DNA of 22,885 nt from Syntrophaceae bacterium UBA2188 (GCA_002327985.1 DCVM01000077.1:1-22885); one strand, 5' to 3'. Counted from the stretch's first letter, positions 13,649 through 22,032 are shown. The notes: generated by a model from the letters alone, not told the origin. A program made the numbers and translations.

Positions 13649-15941
13649 CGTTCCTCTTCTTAGGTGTTTCCGAGCCTGTTGAATTGGGATAATCAATTCT
13701 CTGGTGGAAGATGGCCGTTAGAATTCGATTAAAACTCTCTTGAATTTTTTGAAGGTCCATCAGTGTTAATTCACACTCTTCCAACTGTCCATCTAAAAAG
13801 ATGTTGTTCGTAATCCTCTGAACGAGGTTATTGATTCGAGAGGGCGTGGGATCGGTAAGAGTGCGGGAAGCGGCCTCCACCGAATCGGCCAGCATGACAA
13901 TCCCGGCCTCTTTGGTTTGGGGTTTTGGACCGGGATACCGGAAATCGTTTTCATTGACTGATTCCATCTCAGGGTTTTCTTTTTCTTTGGCTTTTTGATA
14001 GAAGTAGGAAATCAGGCTTGTTCCATGATGTTGTTGAATGATGTGGCCGATTCGTTCGCCCAGGTGATTTTCACGGGCCATTTCCACCCCGTCCTTCACA
14101 TGAGAAATGAGGATAAGGCTTGACATCGTGGGAGTGAGGTGATCGTGCTTGTTATCTTCTCTCCCCACATTTTCAATGAAGTAAAAAGGTTTTTTCAACT
14201 TTCCAATGTCATGATAATAAGCACTGACCCTTGCCAATAAAGGGTTAGCTGCAATCGATTTGGCGCCCGCCTCCACCAGACTTCCAACGATGATGCTATG
14301 GTGATAGGTTCCCGGAGCCTGAAGAATCAGATCTTTGAGTAGGGGATGATCCATATTGGCCAATTCAAGGAGTTTGATATCGGTGGTATAACCGAAAAGT
14401 GTTTCGACAATTGGAATGATCCCGAGGACCAAGACCGAGGAGAGGGCGCCTCCAAGAAAACCCATCAACAGGTCGGAGAAAAAAGTCATTCTGAAAGGAT
14501 TGGCAGAGATCAGATTGTAAGAGAGGATCATTAAGACATTGAGTCCTCCCACGGTCAAGCCCGCCTTGAGGAGGATGCTTCGCTGTTCGCATCGTGCCAC
14601 CTTATGGGCACCGATAACACTCCCCACAAAGGCGAAGATGAAGTAGAAGAGTTGATTTCCCATTAAGGTGGCCGAGAAATAACTGCTCAGGAGGGAGAAA
14701 ACAATAGCGACCTCTGAATTCAGAACGATCCGTACCAAGATGGCTCCCGTGGCGATAGGAAAGAGATAGAGGTAGGAAGAAGAGGGGATGGAAAAGAACT
14801 CCCCTCCCAAGGCATCCATCATCAATTGAAAGAGTTTAAGAAAGGCAATCATTCCAAGCAGAGAGGTGGAGGAGAAAAGAAGATCTTTCTGTGAGAGGGC
14901 GATCTTTCTAATATTTTGTGTTGAGAATTGATAGAGGCTGGCCAGGATCAAAAAAGTCAGAAACCCCATTCCAATGAGGAGGGCTGCGAGATGCGTTTTC
15001 TCCTGTGCCTTTTTGATGGCATTTATTTTTAAAAGGTGATCTTGTTGTACCCGATCCCCAGCCCTTAAAATCACCTCTCCCCGTTTAACCTGAAAATAGA
15101 CAGGACTGACCTTTTCTCTGGCTTCTGCTTTTTTCGCTTCCGTTTCATCTTTATTAAAAGTAAGATTGGGCCTTAAGAAATGTTCAGCAATCTTTAGGGC
15201 AATGGGAGACGTTTCTTTTCCCTTAATCGGAGAGGGAAGGTCGGCTTGTGATCGGACTTTGGCCTTTGCTTCTTTAAAGTCAAAAAAGCCAAAGGGGGGG
15301 AAACTTTTTCTTTCCTCCCGGTTCTGAATATTCCGGATAACAATTCCTTTCTCTGCATTGGGGTCCAGAAGGTCCTTATCATTGACCACTCCCTTTTTTA
15401 AAATGGGAGCAATCATTTTTACTGCCGCTTCCCCAACGGCGGGGTTAAATTGTTCTTTTTCGAGAACCTGCCATTCCCCTTGACTAAGAGGAAGACGGAG
15501 ATAGGCATCCCATTCCTTTTTCCTTAGAGCATTTTGGTTGACTCCTTTTTCCACTTTCTGGGAGGAGGTCGCCAGGGATTGAAACGTCAACCGAATTCGA
15601 TTTTCGGCCTCACCGAGAATAGACGGATCGTAATCATAAACGGAGAGGACCGTTCTTTCCGCTTCAGCGCGTTTCTCTTGGGTGGACTTTTCATCCTGGA
15701 CCAGAAGATCCTGCGTGGATTTGATCTCCTTGGTTGCAATGTCTCCCACTTTATATTCTTTAAGGCGGAGGGTCACACTTGGAGAGAGGAGGAGGGTGAG
15801 AAGAATAGCCATTCCAATGCCGATAAACCATTTCTGATAAGAGGGGGTTTTGATCCTCTCCAACCATGAACGATCTCTCAGGCCATTGGAGGTTTTGAAA
15901 AAGGGAAGATAAGATAGGAATTTCTTCATGAGTGGTTTCAT
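13548..15941 (-). CDS. pgpH: 7TM-HD membrane phosphohydrolase (PgpH/YqfF family)
   Basis: Membrane-bound HD phosphohydrolase (797 aa). An N-terminal membrane anchor (about 38–58) is followed by an extracytoplasmic 7TMR-HDED domain (about 60–315), a run of hydrophobic segments (about 318–512) and a cytoplasmic HD domain (about 530–740). HD-domain residues seen are H547/H548 (GTYHHSII), H577–D578 (AYYHDIGK), HDHLTP at 599–604 and QQHHGT near 639. Characterised members degrade cyclic di-AMP to pApA. No diadenylate cyclase gene is visible in the window, so the substrate is inferred from the family. The ATG lies 5 nt after the phoH stop, and the 3' end overlaps ybeY by about 100 nt, making phoH–pgpH–ybeY one transcription unit. 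Confidence 0.93.
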   Translation of the reverse strand: MKPLMKKFLSYLPFFKTSNGLRDRSWLERIKTPSYQKWFIGIGMAILLTLLLSPSVTLRLKEYKVGDIATKEIKSTQDLLVQDEKSTQEKRAEAERTVLSVYDYDPSILGEAENRIRLTFQSLATSSQKVEKGVNQNALRKKEWDAYLRLPLSQGEWQVLEKEQFNPAVGEAAVKMIAPILKKGVVNDKDLLDPNAEKGIVIRNIQNREERKSFPPFGFFDFKEAKAKVRSQADLPSPIKGKETSPIALKIAEHFLRPNLTFNKDETEAKKAEAREKVSPVYFQVKRGEVILRAGDRVQQDHLLKINAIKKAQEKTHLAALLIGMGFLTFLILASLYQFSTQNIRKIALSQKDLLFSSTSLLGMIAFLKLFQLMMDALGGEFFSIPSSSYLYLFPIATGAILVRIVLNSEVAIVFSLLSSYFSATLMGNQLFYFIFAFVGSVIGAHKVARCEQRSILLKAGLTVGGLNVLMILSYNLISANPFRMTFFSDLLMGFLGGALSSVLVLGIIPIVETLFGYTTDIKLLELANMDHPLLKDLILQAPGTYHHSIIVGSLVEAGAKSIAANPLLARVSAYYHDIGKLKKPFYFIENVGREDNKHDHLTPTMSSLILISHVKDGVEMARENHLGERIGHIIQQHHGTSLISYFYQKAKEKENPEMESVNENDFRYPGPKPQTKEAGIVMLADSVEAASRTLTDPTPSRINNLVQRITNNIFLDGQLEECELTLMDLQKIQESFNRILTAIFHQRIDYPNSTGSETPKKRNDEDLDSKSAKTYPLKLKKNKKSGSKDIDRVGAS

Positions 15942-15946
15942 AAATG

Positions 15947-16969
15947 TTATAGATTCTTTTCCTCTTTGACCCGATGTCGCCTTTCCTCTGCTCTTTCATA
16001 GGCCTTGATAATTTCCTGAACCAGAGGGTGCCGGACAACATCCTTGTCTGAGAAATAGACAAATTCAATGCCTTCGATCCCTTTGAGGATGCCCTGGATT
16101 TCAATCAACCCCGAGACCTTATTTTCCGGGAGGTCCACCTGGGTGATGTCCCCTGTGATCACTGCCTTGGAACTGAAGCCCAATCGTGTCAGAAACATCT
16201 TCATCTGTTCGGGGCCGGTATTTTGTGCTTCGTCGAGAATGACAAAGGAATCGTTCAGGGTCCTTCCTCTCATGAAGGCTAAAGGAGCCACTTCGATCAC
16301 CCCTTTCTCTACGAGTTTGGAGGCCCGATCAAAATCCATCATATCATGTAATGCATCGTAGAGGGGACGGAGATAGGGATTCACTTTCTCGGCAATATCT
16401 CCAGGAAGAAAGCCTAACTTTTCTCCGGCTTCTACGGCAGGACGGGTCAGGACGATCCTTTCTACCTCCTGCTTCATGAGGCAGGCCACGGCCATGGCCA
16501 TCGCCAGATAGGTCTTTCCTGTTCCTGCAGGACCGATTCCAATCACCAGATCATATTTCCGGATGGCATCGATATAACGCTTTTGAGCGAGACTCTTGGG
16601 TGTGATCACCCGCTTCCGGGACGAGATGTAAACAGTATCGAGGAAGATATCCTCGAGGATGACATTCCGATCATCAGAGATCATCCGGATGGCATAATCG
16701 ATATCCGTGGGGTAAAGGGGATAGCCTTTTTTCAGGAGGGCGTAGAGATCGTTTAGAACCCGTTTGGAAAGGGCGACATCGAAGCCTTCCCCCTGGATGG
16801 TGAGTGCATTGCCTTTGGCATTAATCTTAACCCCGATCGTCCTGGCAATGCGTCTTAAATTTTCACTGTGGGCGCCGAAAAGGACATTGGCCACGGGGAG
16901 ATCGTCAAAGATGACCTTTTCAGCGGTTTCCTCTTGTTGAGGCGAGTCTCCGACTTGTTGTTCTTTCAA
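15947..16969 (-). CDS. phoH: PhoH-like (YbeZ) ATPase
   Basis: PhoH/YbeZ family P-loop ATPase (340 aa), a cytoplasmic RNA-associated NTPase linked to YbeY. It has a KH-like N-terminal region (about 25–75, FGAHSENLRRIARTIGV), Walker A GPAGTGKT at 146–153, and Walker B FVILDEAQ at 242–249 followed by TGDITQVDLP. The start is a TTG at 16969 preceded by AAAGG with about 7 nt spacing. The absence of any early in-frame ATG supports TTG. It heads the phoH–pgpH–ybeY unit. A palindromic repeat ends only 12 bp upstream of the start codon, so the promoter must lie in or beyond that element; a TATCAT box inside it (complement of 16994–16999) is one candidate. Confidence 0.94.
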   Translation of the reverse strand: MKEQQVGDSPQQEETAEKVIFDDLPVANVLFGAHSENLRRIARTIGVKINAKGNALTIQGEGFDVALSKRVLNDLYALLKKGYPLYPTDIDYAIRMISDDRNVILEDIFLDTVYISSRKRVITPKSLAQKRYIDAIRKYDLVIGIGPAGTGKTYLAMAMAVACLMKQEVERIVLTRPAVEAGEKLGFLPGDIAEKVNPYLRPLYDALHDMMDFDRASKLVEKGVIEVAPLAFMRGRTLNDSFVILDEAQNTGPEQMKMFLTRLGFSSKAVITGDITQVDLPENKVSGLIEIQGILKGIEGIEFVYFSDKDVVRHPLVQEIIKAYERAEERRHRVKEEKNL

Positions 16970-16981
16970 AAATAAACCTTT

Positions 16982-17078
16982 ACCCCGTTAGAAATGATAT
17001 CCCAGCACTCTACAGCTGCACAACATTTTAGAATAATTCCAACGGGGTTAAATACCCCAATAGAATTTCTAACGGGGT
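16982..17078. repeat. 97 bp palindromic element (MITE/REP-like) upstream of phoH
   Basis: Terminal arms are perfect 14 bp inverted repeats: accccgttagaaat at 16982–16995 and atttctaacggggt at 17065–17078. Inside, a further aacggggt copy at 17041–17048 pairs with taccccaa to form a small internal hairpin (GGGGT/ACCCC). The element has no coding capacity. Size, perfect terminal repeats and repeated ACCCCGTT motifs suggest a non-autonomous miniature element or REP-type sequence. Only one complete copy is present in the window, so its mobility is not shown. Confidence 0.6.
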
Positions 17079-17199
17079 GAACCCCATCCTCACTGGCCTG
17101 CCTGAACCTACTCTTTTTTACTTCCGGATGGGCAGAGAGGTGTACCCTATCTCATAAAATCATATCACCTTAAATGGGGGATTGCAATATTCTCCCTTT

Positions 17200-17949
17200 T
17201 CATCTTTGCCGCTTCACTTCTTCGACAATGGCAGGGATAATTTCGCCAGCAGAGCCGAGGATCAGATAATCCGATATCACGTTTGTCAGGGGGGTAGGTT
17301 CCATATTAATTTCAATGATCGTAGCTCCCCTCTCTTTAGCTGTGACGGGGATGGAGGCTGCAGGGTAAACCACGGCTGAGGTCCCGATGACGAGGACGGC
17401 TGTACATGATTTGGATTCTTTGAGGGACGAGACTTGGGCCTCCCAAGGAATGGGTTCTCCAAAAAAGACGACATCGGGTTTTAAAAGGGATGAACATCGG
17501 GAACACCGGGGAGGGAGATCCTCCATCTTAAGGGAGGTTCCATCGATGGTGGTCGAACACTTCAAGCAGGAGAGCGTCCGGTGAGTTCCATGAAATTCAA
17601 TGACATGGTGGTTTCCTGCGGCCTGATGAAGACCATCCACATTCTGGGTGATGACTGAAGAGAGATAACCCATCCGTTCTAATTCCGCCAGCCCAATATG
17701 GGCTGGATTCGGTTTGGCTTCCATGATTAGTGAGAACATATCCTTAAGCATCATCCAGACCTTCTCTGGATTCGAATGAAAGGCATAAATATGGGCATAT
17801 TCCTCGGGATCGAATTTCTCCCAGAGTCCTCCAGCACTTCTAAAGTCTGGAATGCCGCTTTCGACAGAAATCCCTGCGCCAGTAAAAGCAATGGTCTTCT
17901 TTGAATTGAGGATGTCCTTTGCTGCTCTTTGTATCAAAGTGTAATCCAT
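17200..17949 (-). CDS. cobB: Sir2-family NAD-dependent protein deacylase (sirtuin)
   Basis: Bacterial sirtuin (249 aa) that removes acyl groups from lysines using NAD. The NAD motif GAGIS is at 24–28 with GIPDFRS, then TQNVDGLH at 101–108, catalytic H120 (EFHGTH), the zinc ribbon C128/C131/C149/C152 (CLKC and CSRC) and GTSAVVYPA near 189–197. The Tyr/Arg pair typical of desuccinylase (class III) sirtuins is not obvious after GGLWEKFDPEEYA, which favours deacetylase activity. ATG 17949 follows AAGGAGA by 6 nt. It lies 71 bp downstream of the P1 peptidase gene on the same strand; the gap is purine-rich in the coding sense. Co-transcription is plausible. Confidence 0.92.
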   Translation of the reverse strand: MDYTLIQRAAKDILNSKKTIAFTGAGISVESGIPDFRSAGGLWEKFDPEEYAHIYAFHSNPEKVWMMLKDMFSLIMEAKPNPAHIGLAELERMGYLSSVITQNVDGLHQAAGNHHVIEFHGTHRTLSCLKCSTTIDGTSLKMEDLPPRCSRCSSLLKPDVVFFGEPIPWEAQVSSLKESKSCTAVLVIGTSAVVYPAASIPVTAKERGATIIEINMEPTPLTNVISDYLILGSAGEIIPAIVEEVKRQR

Positions 17950-18020
17950 GGTTTTCTCCTTCCCCTTCTCCCTCCCTCTCTCCCCTGTCGGGAAAGGGTG
18001 GTGTGAGCCAACAATCCCTT

Positions 18021-19013
18021 TTAAACGACAATGTCTTGATAGGCTGGGATGATTCCAAATCCTTTTGCTTTGATGATCGCTCTCTTGACGGATTCGATTA
18101 ACACTACTTCTCCGAGAAGTCCAACGGTGTTGACATCGGCCTTTTTCTTACCCAAAGAGAGCGCAAAGACAAGGTCTCCGTCAAAGGTGGTATGAAAGGG
18201 TGAAATGACTTTGGCCAAACCCAAGTGAGCGATTTGGGCGACTTGATGCAACTCTTTCTTTGTAAAATTGGCGTTGGTGGCAATCACCCCAAGGGTTGTA
18301 TTAAAAGCCGTTGATTCAAAGGGAGGTATTGCTCCAAACCGTTTTCGGGTAACCCCTCGTTTTATCCACTTTGATGAATTGGACAATTCAAAACTTTTTT
18401 GAGATATCCTGGCTCCTGCTAATAATTGTTTTGATTCAGGGTCGAGCACATCCCCGAAGGCATTCACCACAACAAGGGCTCCCACCATCAATCCTTTGGG
18501 CCCGCCCGTGCTTGCAGTACCGACGCCCCCCTTCATTGCCCGTTCAATTCCGAAAAGTTTTCCCACCGTAGCCCCCGTTCCGACCCCAACACTTCCTTCT
18601 TCCACCTTTTTTGAGGCATTGAGGCAGGCCTGATATCCCATCTTGTGATCTGGCCGAACACGAAAATCACCCATTCCAAAATCGAAAATGACAGCAGAAG
18701 GCACAATGGGAATTTTTGTCTTGATGACATCGAATCCCTTTCCTTTTTCCTCAAGGTAGGTCATCACGCCACCTGTCGCATCGAGGCCGAAGGCGCTACC
18801 ACCCGCTAAAAGAATGGCGTGAATCTTATCGACCAGGTGGAGGTGGGTAAGGGCATCGATCTGTCTTGTTCCGGTGGCTGTTCCACGGATGTCAACAGCT
18901 CCAACGGATTCTTCTTCACAGAGAATTACGGTGCAACCGGTCAAGGCCTTCAAGTCACTGGCATGGCCTACCTTGATCCCTGAGACATCCGTAAGGGAAT
19001 GAAACCTTCTCAT
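18021..19013 (-). CDS. P1-family (DmpA/NylC-like) N-terminal nucleophile peptidase
   Basis: Peptidase family S58/P1 (aminopeptidase DmpA, nylon-oligomer hydrolase NylC group), enzymes that cut themselves to expose a nucleophile at the new N-terminus. It begins with the family-typical LTDVSGIKVGHASD, followed by LLAGGSAFGLDATGGVM and GVGTGATVGKL. The likely processing site is N238–T239 in AFNTTLGVIATNA (numbered from ATG 19013), which would give alpha and beta chains of roughly 26 and 10 kDa. HTTFDGDLVFALS completes the signature. An in-frame TTG at 19031 is possible, but a good promoter places transcription start just before ATG 19013, so the ATG is preferred. No ribosome site is seen. The natural substrate is unknown. 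Confidence 0.88.
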   Translation of the reverse strand: MRRFHSLTDVSGIKVGHASDLKALTGCTVILCEEESVGAVDIRGTATGTRQIDALTHLHLVDKIHAILLAGGSAFGLDATGGVMTYLEEKGKGFDVIKTKIPIVPSAVIFDFGMGDFRVRPDHKMGYQACLNASKKVEEGSVGVGTGATVGKLFGIERAMKGGVGTASTGGPKGLMVGALVVVNAFGDVLDPESKQLLAGARISQKSFELSNSSKWIKRGVTRKRFGAIPPFESTAFNTTLGVIATNANFTKKELHQVAQIAHLGLAKVISPFHTTFDGDLVFALSLGKKKADVNTVGLLGEVVLIESVKRAIIKAKGFGIIPAYQDIVV

Positions 19014-19023
19014 TTGTAGGAAT

Positions 19024-19051
19024 ATTATCAAAAAGAGAAAAAGGGTGTCAA
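19024..19051 (-). promoter_or_regulatory. Promoter for the P1 peptidase gene
   Basis: Read on the minus strand: TTGACA (19051–19046), 16 bp spacer, GATAAT (19029–19024). The -35 box is consensus and the -10 box is 5/6. Predicted transcription start is near 19017, giving a leader of only about 4 nt before ATG 19013. This is one half of a divergent promoter region. Confidence 0.6.
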
Positions 19052-19101
19052 TCCTACATTTTTCTTGGAAAAGGCTTTAATGTTTAGGTGAACAAATATT
19101 T

Positions 19102-19130
19102 TTGATAAAAAGGGTTCTTTCAATTATAAT
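19102..19130 (+). promoter_or_regulatory. Sigma70-type promoter for the nitroreductase gene
   Basis: TTGATA (19102–19107), a 17 bp spacer and a consensus TATAAT (19125–19130). The predicted start near 19137 leaves about 30 nt of leader containing AAGGAGG (19152–19158) ahead of ATG 19167. This is the clearest promoter in the window. Confidence 0.75.
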
Positions 19131-19166
19131 GGCTGATAATGACTTAGAATTAAGGAGGAGAGAGAT

Positions 19167-19715
19167 ATGGATCTGATGGAGGCGATTAAAGGGAGACGAA
19201 GCATTCGGAAATACAAGCCAGATTCTGTTTCGGAGGAGGCACTTCAAAAGATCATGGAGGCAGTTCGATGGGCTCCTTCCTGGGCCAACACTCAATGCTG
19301 GGAGGTGATCCTTGTAAAGGACCCAAAGATGAAGTCTGAATTGGCCACCGTTCTTTCCAACACGAATCCAGCATTTTCTTCAATGACTGAAGCTCCCCTG
19401 GTTATTGTTCTTTGTGGGAAAAAAGGAGTTTCCGGTTTTAAGAAAGGGGAAGCGACCACAGTGAAAGGGGATTGGCTGATGTTCGATACAGGGATTGCTA
19501 TGCAGACTCTCTGCTTGACCGCCCACTCCCTGGGTTTAGGCACGGTAGTGGTGGGAAATTTCAACCATAAAAAGGCTGAGGAGATTTTGGGAGTTCCTCA
19601 GAATGTAGAGGTGGTAGCCATAACGCCCCTGGGATACCCGACCACCGAAGGGAGTGCACCGAAGCGAAAAGAGACCTTTGAATTTATTTTTTATGACAAA
19701 TATCCCGGGAGATAA
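19167..19715 (+). CDS. Nitroreductase-family FMN-dependent oxidoreductase
   Basis: Nitroreductase superfamily flavoprotein (182 aa), NAD(P)H-dependent, usually dimeric and cytoplasmic. The FMN phosphate site RRSIRKYKPD is at 10–19, followed by WAPSWANTQCWEVILV (about 35–50), the central SLGLGTVVVGNF segment and the C-terminal VVAITPLGYPT. The length is typical of the small, single-domain members. ATG 19167 has AAGGAGG 8 nt upstream and a near-consensus promoter. The physiological substrate cannot be told from sequence. A degraded relative lies at 21344–21643, suggesting that this group was once present in more than one copy locally. Confidence 0.9.
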   Translation: MDLMEAIKGRRSIRKYKPDSVSEEALQKIMEAVRWAPSWANTQCWEVILVKDPKMKSELATVLSNTNPAFSSMTEAPLVIVLCGKKGVSGFKKGEATTVKGDWLMFDTGIAMQTLCLTAHSLGLGTVVVGNFNHKKAEEILGVPQNVEVVAITPLGYPTTEGSAPKRKETFEFIFYDKYPGR

Positions 19716-19821
19716 TAATTTCTAAACCTGACTCACCTGCCTGTGCATCGCTCCGTCTCTGGATGCCTTGCGTCGGACAGTCGCTTCAGCCTATGTGAGA
19801 TCCTGAAATCTTAGACGCTGG

Positions 19822-19840
19822 TCCTGAAGTAAATTCAGGA
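19822..19840. repeat. Short hairpin, possible dispersed repeat
   Basis: TCCTGAA, a 5 nt loop, TTCAGGA within a 284 bp non-coding gap after the nitroreductase gene. Further TCCTGAA and TTCAGG pieces lie at 19801–19807 and about 19854–19859. There is no T-run, so it is not a clear terminator. The rest of the gap shows no gene. Confidence 0.4.
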
Positions 19841-19999
19841 CGACAGGAATTGATTCAGGGCATGGCTCAGGAGGGCAATTCATCGAAATTTTAATACAAG
19901 TTTCACCATCAGTGAAAGAGTTTCAATACAGTCCTTTTACCGTAACCATTTGATGATATACCGAACTGGTTTCCCAACCATAACCTTAACCAAACATAA

Positions 20000-20947
20000 A
20001 TGAAATCATATCGTCACCTCTACGGTCCCGTTCCTTCGAGACGGCTGGGAAGGTCGCTTGGGATTGATCTGGTCCCACACAAAATTTGCACATACGATTG
20101 TGTCTATTGCCAGATTGGGAGCACCAAAGAAAAGACTCTTATCAGAAAAGAATATATTCCTGTGAAGGAAGTTCTGGAAGAAGTGAGGCGCTTTCTTAAA
20201 GAAGATATTTCCTCCATTGATCATCTATCCCTAACCGGTTCTGGAGAACCGACCCTCCATTCTCAAATCCGCTTGGTCATTGAAGGGATAAAAACGATCA
20301 CCTCCATACCGATTGCTGTGATCACCAACGGATCTTTACTTTACGAAGAAGGGGTGAGAAAGGATCTCCTTGGTGCGGATATTGTTCTGCCTTCATTGGA
20401 TGCCGTGTCGTCAGAAGTTTTTTTGAGAATCAATCGTCCTTGCTCAGGGCTATCGATTGAAAAAGTGATCGAGGGATTAGTTGAATTCAGAAAAGGTTAC
20501 AAAGGCCAGATTTGGTTGGAGATCCTATTCTGTAAAGGTGTCAATGATCACAAAGAAGAACTTCTGAAAATAAAGGAGGCCATCGATCGAATTCAGCCCG
20601 ATTGCATTCACCTGAACACGGTCGTTCGACCTCCTTCTGAAGAATGGGCAGGCCCTCTGAATCAAAAGGAGATGGAAGAGATTCAAGCCTTTTTAGGTGA
20701 AAAGGCTTTCATTATTTCGGAATTTGGTCGTCATCCATCATCCATGCGAGAAAGAGATATCAAAGAAGAGATTTTAAAGATTCTTAGAAGAAGGCCTCTT
20801 TCTTTAGCTGATCTCTCCAAAGGGATGGGAATTCCCCTCAATCAACTGAGCCAATATATCGAACCCCTGACCCAAGCCGGCGAGATACGATCCCGTATTT
20901 TTGGTGAATCGATTTACTATGAAATAGGTGAAGAACAAAGAAAGTAG
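20000..20947 (+). CDS. Radical SAM protein, TYW1-like (COG0731 type)
   Basis: Radical SAM protein of 315 aa. It opens with YRHLYGPVPSRRLGRSLGID, typical of this group, then C30-x3-C34-x2-C37 (CTYDCVYCQ) for the 4Fe-4S cluster, and SLTGSGEPTLH near 77–87 as the SAM-binding segment. The C-terminal 65 residues (from about IKEEILKILRRRP) look like a winged helix. Relatives are annotated as Fe-S oxidoreductases related to the tRNA wybutosine enzyme TYW1; the reaction of the bacterial form is not established. No ribosome site is visible before ATG 20000. It is on the same strand as the nitroreductase but 284 bp away, so it is probably transcribed separately. Confidence 0.88.
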   Translation: MKSYRHLYGPVPSRRLGRSLGIDLVPHKICTYDCVYCQIGSTKEKTLIRKEYIPVKEVLEEVRRFLKEDISSIDHLSLTGSGEPTLHSQIRLVIEGIKTITSIPIAVITNGSLLYEEGVRKDLLGADIVLPSLDAVSSEVFLRINRPCSGLSIEKVIEGLVEFRKGYKGQIWLEILFCKGVNDHKEELLKIKEAIDRIQPDCIHLNTVVRPPSEEWAGPLNQKEMEEIQAFLGEKAFIISEFGRHPSSMRERDIKEEILKILRRRPLSLADLSKGMGIPLNQLSQYIEPLTQAGEIRSRIFGESIYYEIGEEQRK

Positions 20948-21071
20948 GTATTTTCGAGCAGTTGATTTAACTGCGATTGATCTCTATCGCCCCGAAAGAT
21001 TGTTCCTGAAACACGAAGCTGAAATTTACCAGAGTGTTGAAGATTACAATCGATATCTTCAGTTGGGGTAA
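20928..21071 (+). CDS. Possible small ORF (47 aa), unrecognised
   Basis: A GTG at 20928, inside the last codons of the radical SAM gene, opens a frame to TAA 21069–21071. The translation is hydrophilic and looks protein-like (contains AIDLYRPERLFLKHEAEIY). It has no recognised domain and no clear ribosome site. It could be a coupled small protein or the tail of a lost gene. Confidence 0.25.
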   Translation: MKNKESRYFRAVDLTAIDLYRPERLFLKHEAEIYQSVEDYNRYLQLG

Positions 21072-21343
21072 TGTGCAGATAGTGGCAAACTGTACGTAGC
21101 ATATTCTGTTTTTTCTAATGGTATTAGTAGGTTATGTGTTATTATATTACGCTTTTTCCTTCTGCCAAGTTTTTTGCTGCTGAATGTTAATCCAATTCAA
21201 ATATCTTCTTTTCACCAAAGTAGAAATGTCCTTTTTTCTTAGCTCCTGGATTCTATGGTTTTGTCTTTTCGTATTTATAAGTATCAAACGAAGATTTTCT
21301 TAAACAGGGTGATTATGCGGAGGAGAGGAAGCGGTTCTTCTCG
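20948..21343. other. Intergenic stretch without an established gene
   Basis: Apart from the possible small ORF at its left end, the region from about 21072 is AT-rich and T-rich, and no frame gives a recognisable protein. An open frame without a clear start runs from about 21280 into the nitroreductase remnant. No strong promoter or terminator was found. Confidence 0.5.
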
Positions 21344-21643
21344 TTGTCTCTGCCACAGTCCGTTGTTTCTTTCTTATTAACCGGGAAGGTGGCGATTCCT
21401 TCGCTGGAATCACCTGCAGGCATCGAGGTCACTCGATTCTGGAAAGAGACGTACCACAGGGTAGCCTCCATCTCGATCGGCCCTGTGACCTTTGAGGATG
21501 AGGTTAAGAAAATTCTGGAGACTCCAAAAGAGGTTCGGGCTGTCGCTATGACCCCATTGGGATACCCAAATCAATCTCCCTCGCAAAAGTTCAGAAAGAG
21601 CCTAAATGAGATAGTTATATACAGCTATGAGAAGTATGAGTGA
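21344..21643 (+). pseudogene. C-terminal remnant of a nitroreductase-family gene
   Basis: Only the last 40 or so residues are recognisable: VKKILETPKEVRAVAMTPLG, then YPNQSP and a tail ending in YEKYE. This aligns by eye with ILGVPQNVEVVAITPLGYPT of the intact nitroreductase at 19167. The preceding 55 residues do not resemble the FMN-binding part and the frame begins at a TTG without ribosome site. The RRSIRKY and central parts are missing. It is either a deletion remnant or several frameshifted pieces. Confidence 0.65.
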
Positions 21644-21658
21644 AAAGGAGGCATAGGT

Positions 21659-22032
21659 ATGCTTTATAAGATCCTTGCAGATATTGTACTGCTTATCCAT
21701 TTTCTCTGATCGTCTTTCTGTTTTTGGGAGCTGTATGGGGTGTAAAATACAAGGTCGTCAGGGTTATCCATCTCTCCGGTCTTTTTTTTGCCGTCCTGCT
21801 TCAGGTTTTTGGTTGGTACTGTCCTCTAACCTACCTTGAGTTTTGGTTGAGGTCGAAACATGATCCAGTCATTGTATATGTCGGTTCCTTTCACCCAAGG
21901 TTCCCATTAGCTCCAAAAAGCCTAAAAGTCTTAGTTTTGAATCACAATCCTGAAATTTCATCAAAAATGCGGGAATTCTCTCTTTCGGTTTCAGTACCAG
22001 CGATGACAAATCCACAACCTTCTTGGAAGTGA
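21659..22032 (+). pseudogene. Frameshifted DUF2784 membrane protein gene
   Basis: ATG 21659, preceded by AAGGAGG, encodes MLYKILADIVLLIHFL and stops at TGA 21707–21709. Restoring one C near 21705 joins it to the frame continuing LIVFLFLGAVW and then FGWYCPLTYLEFWLR, which together read as the small DUF2784 membrane protein (usually about 125 aa; GW.CPLT.LE is the hallmark). After YVGSF (about 21895) similarity ends, so the 3' part is also disrupted. Function of the family is unknown. A sequencing error could explain the first shift but not the altered C-terminus. Confidence 0.72.

Noticed and set aside
17919..18101. Pyrimidine-rich stretch with repeated ccctccc/ctctccc between the sirtuin and P1 peptidase genes.
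   Set aside because: On the minus strand it is a purine-rich leader containing the sirtuin ribosome site; too irregular to call a repeat or mobile element.
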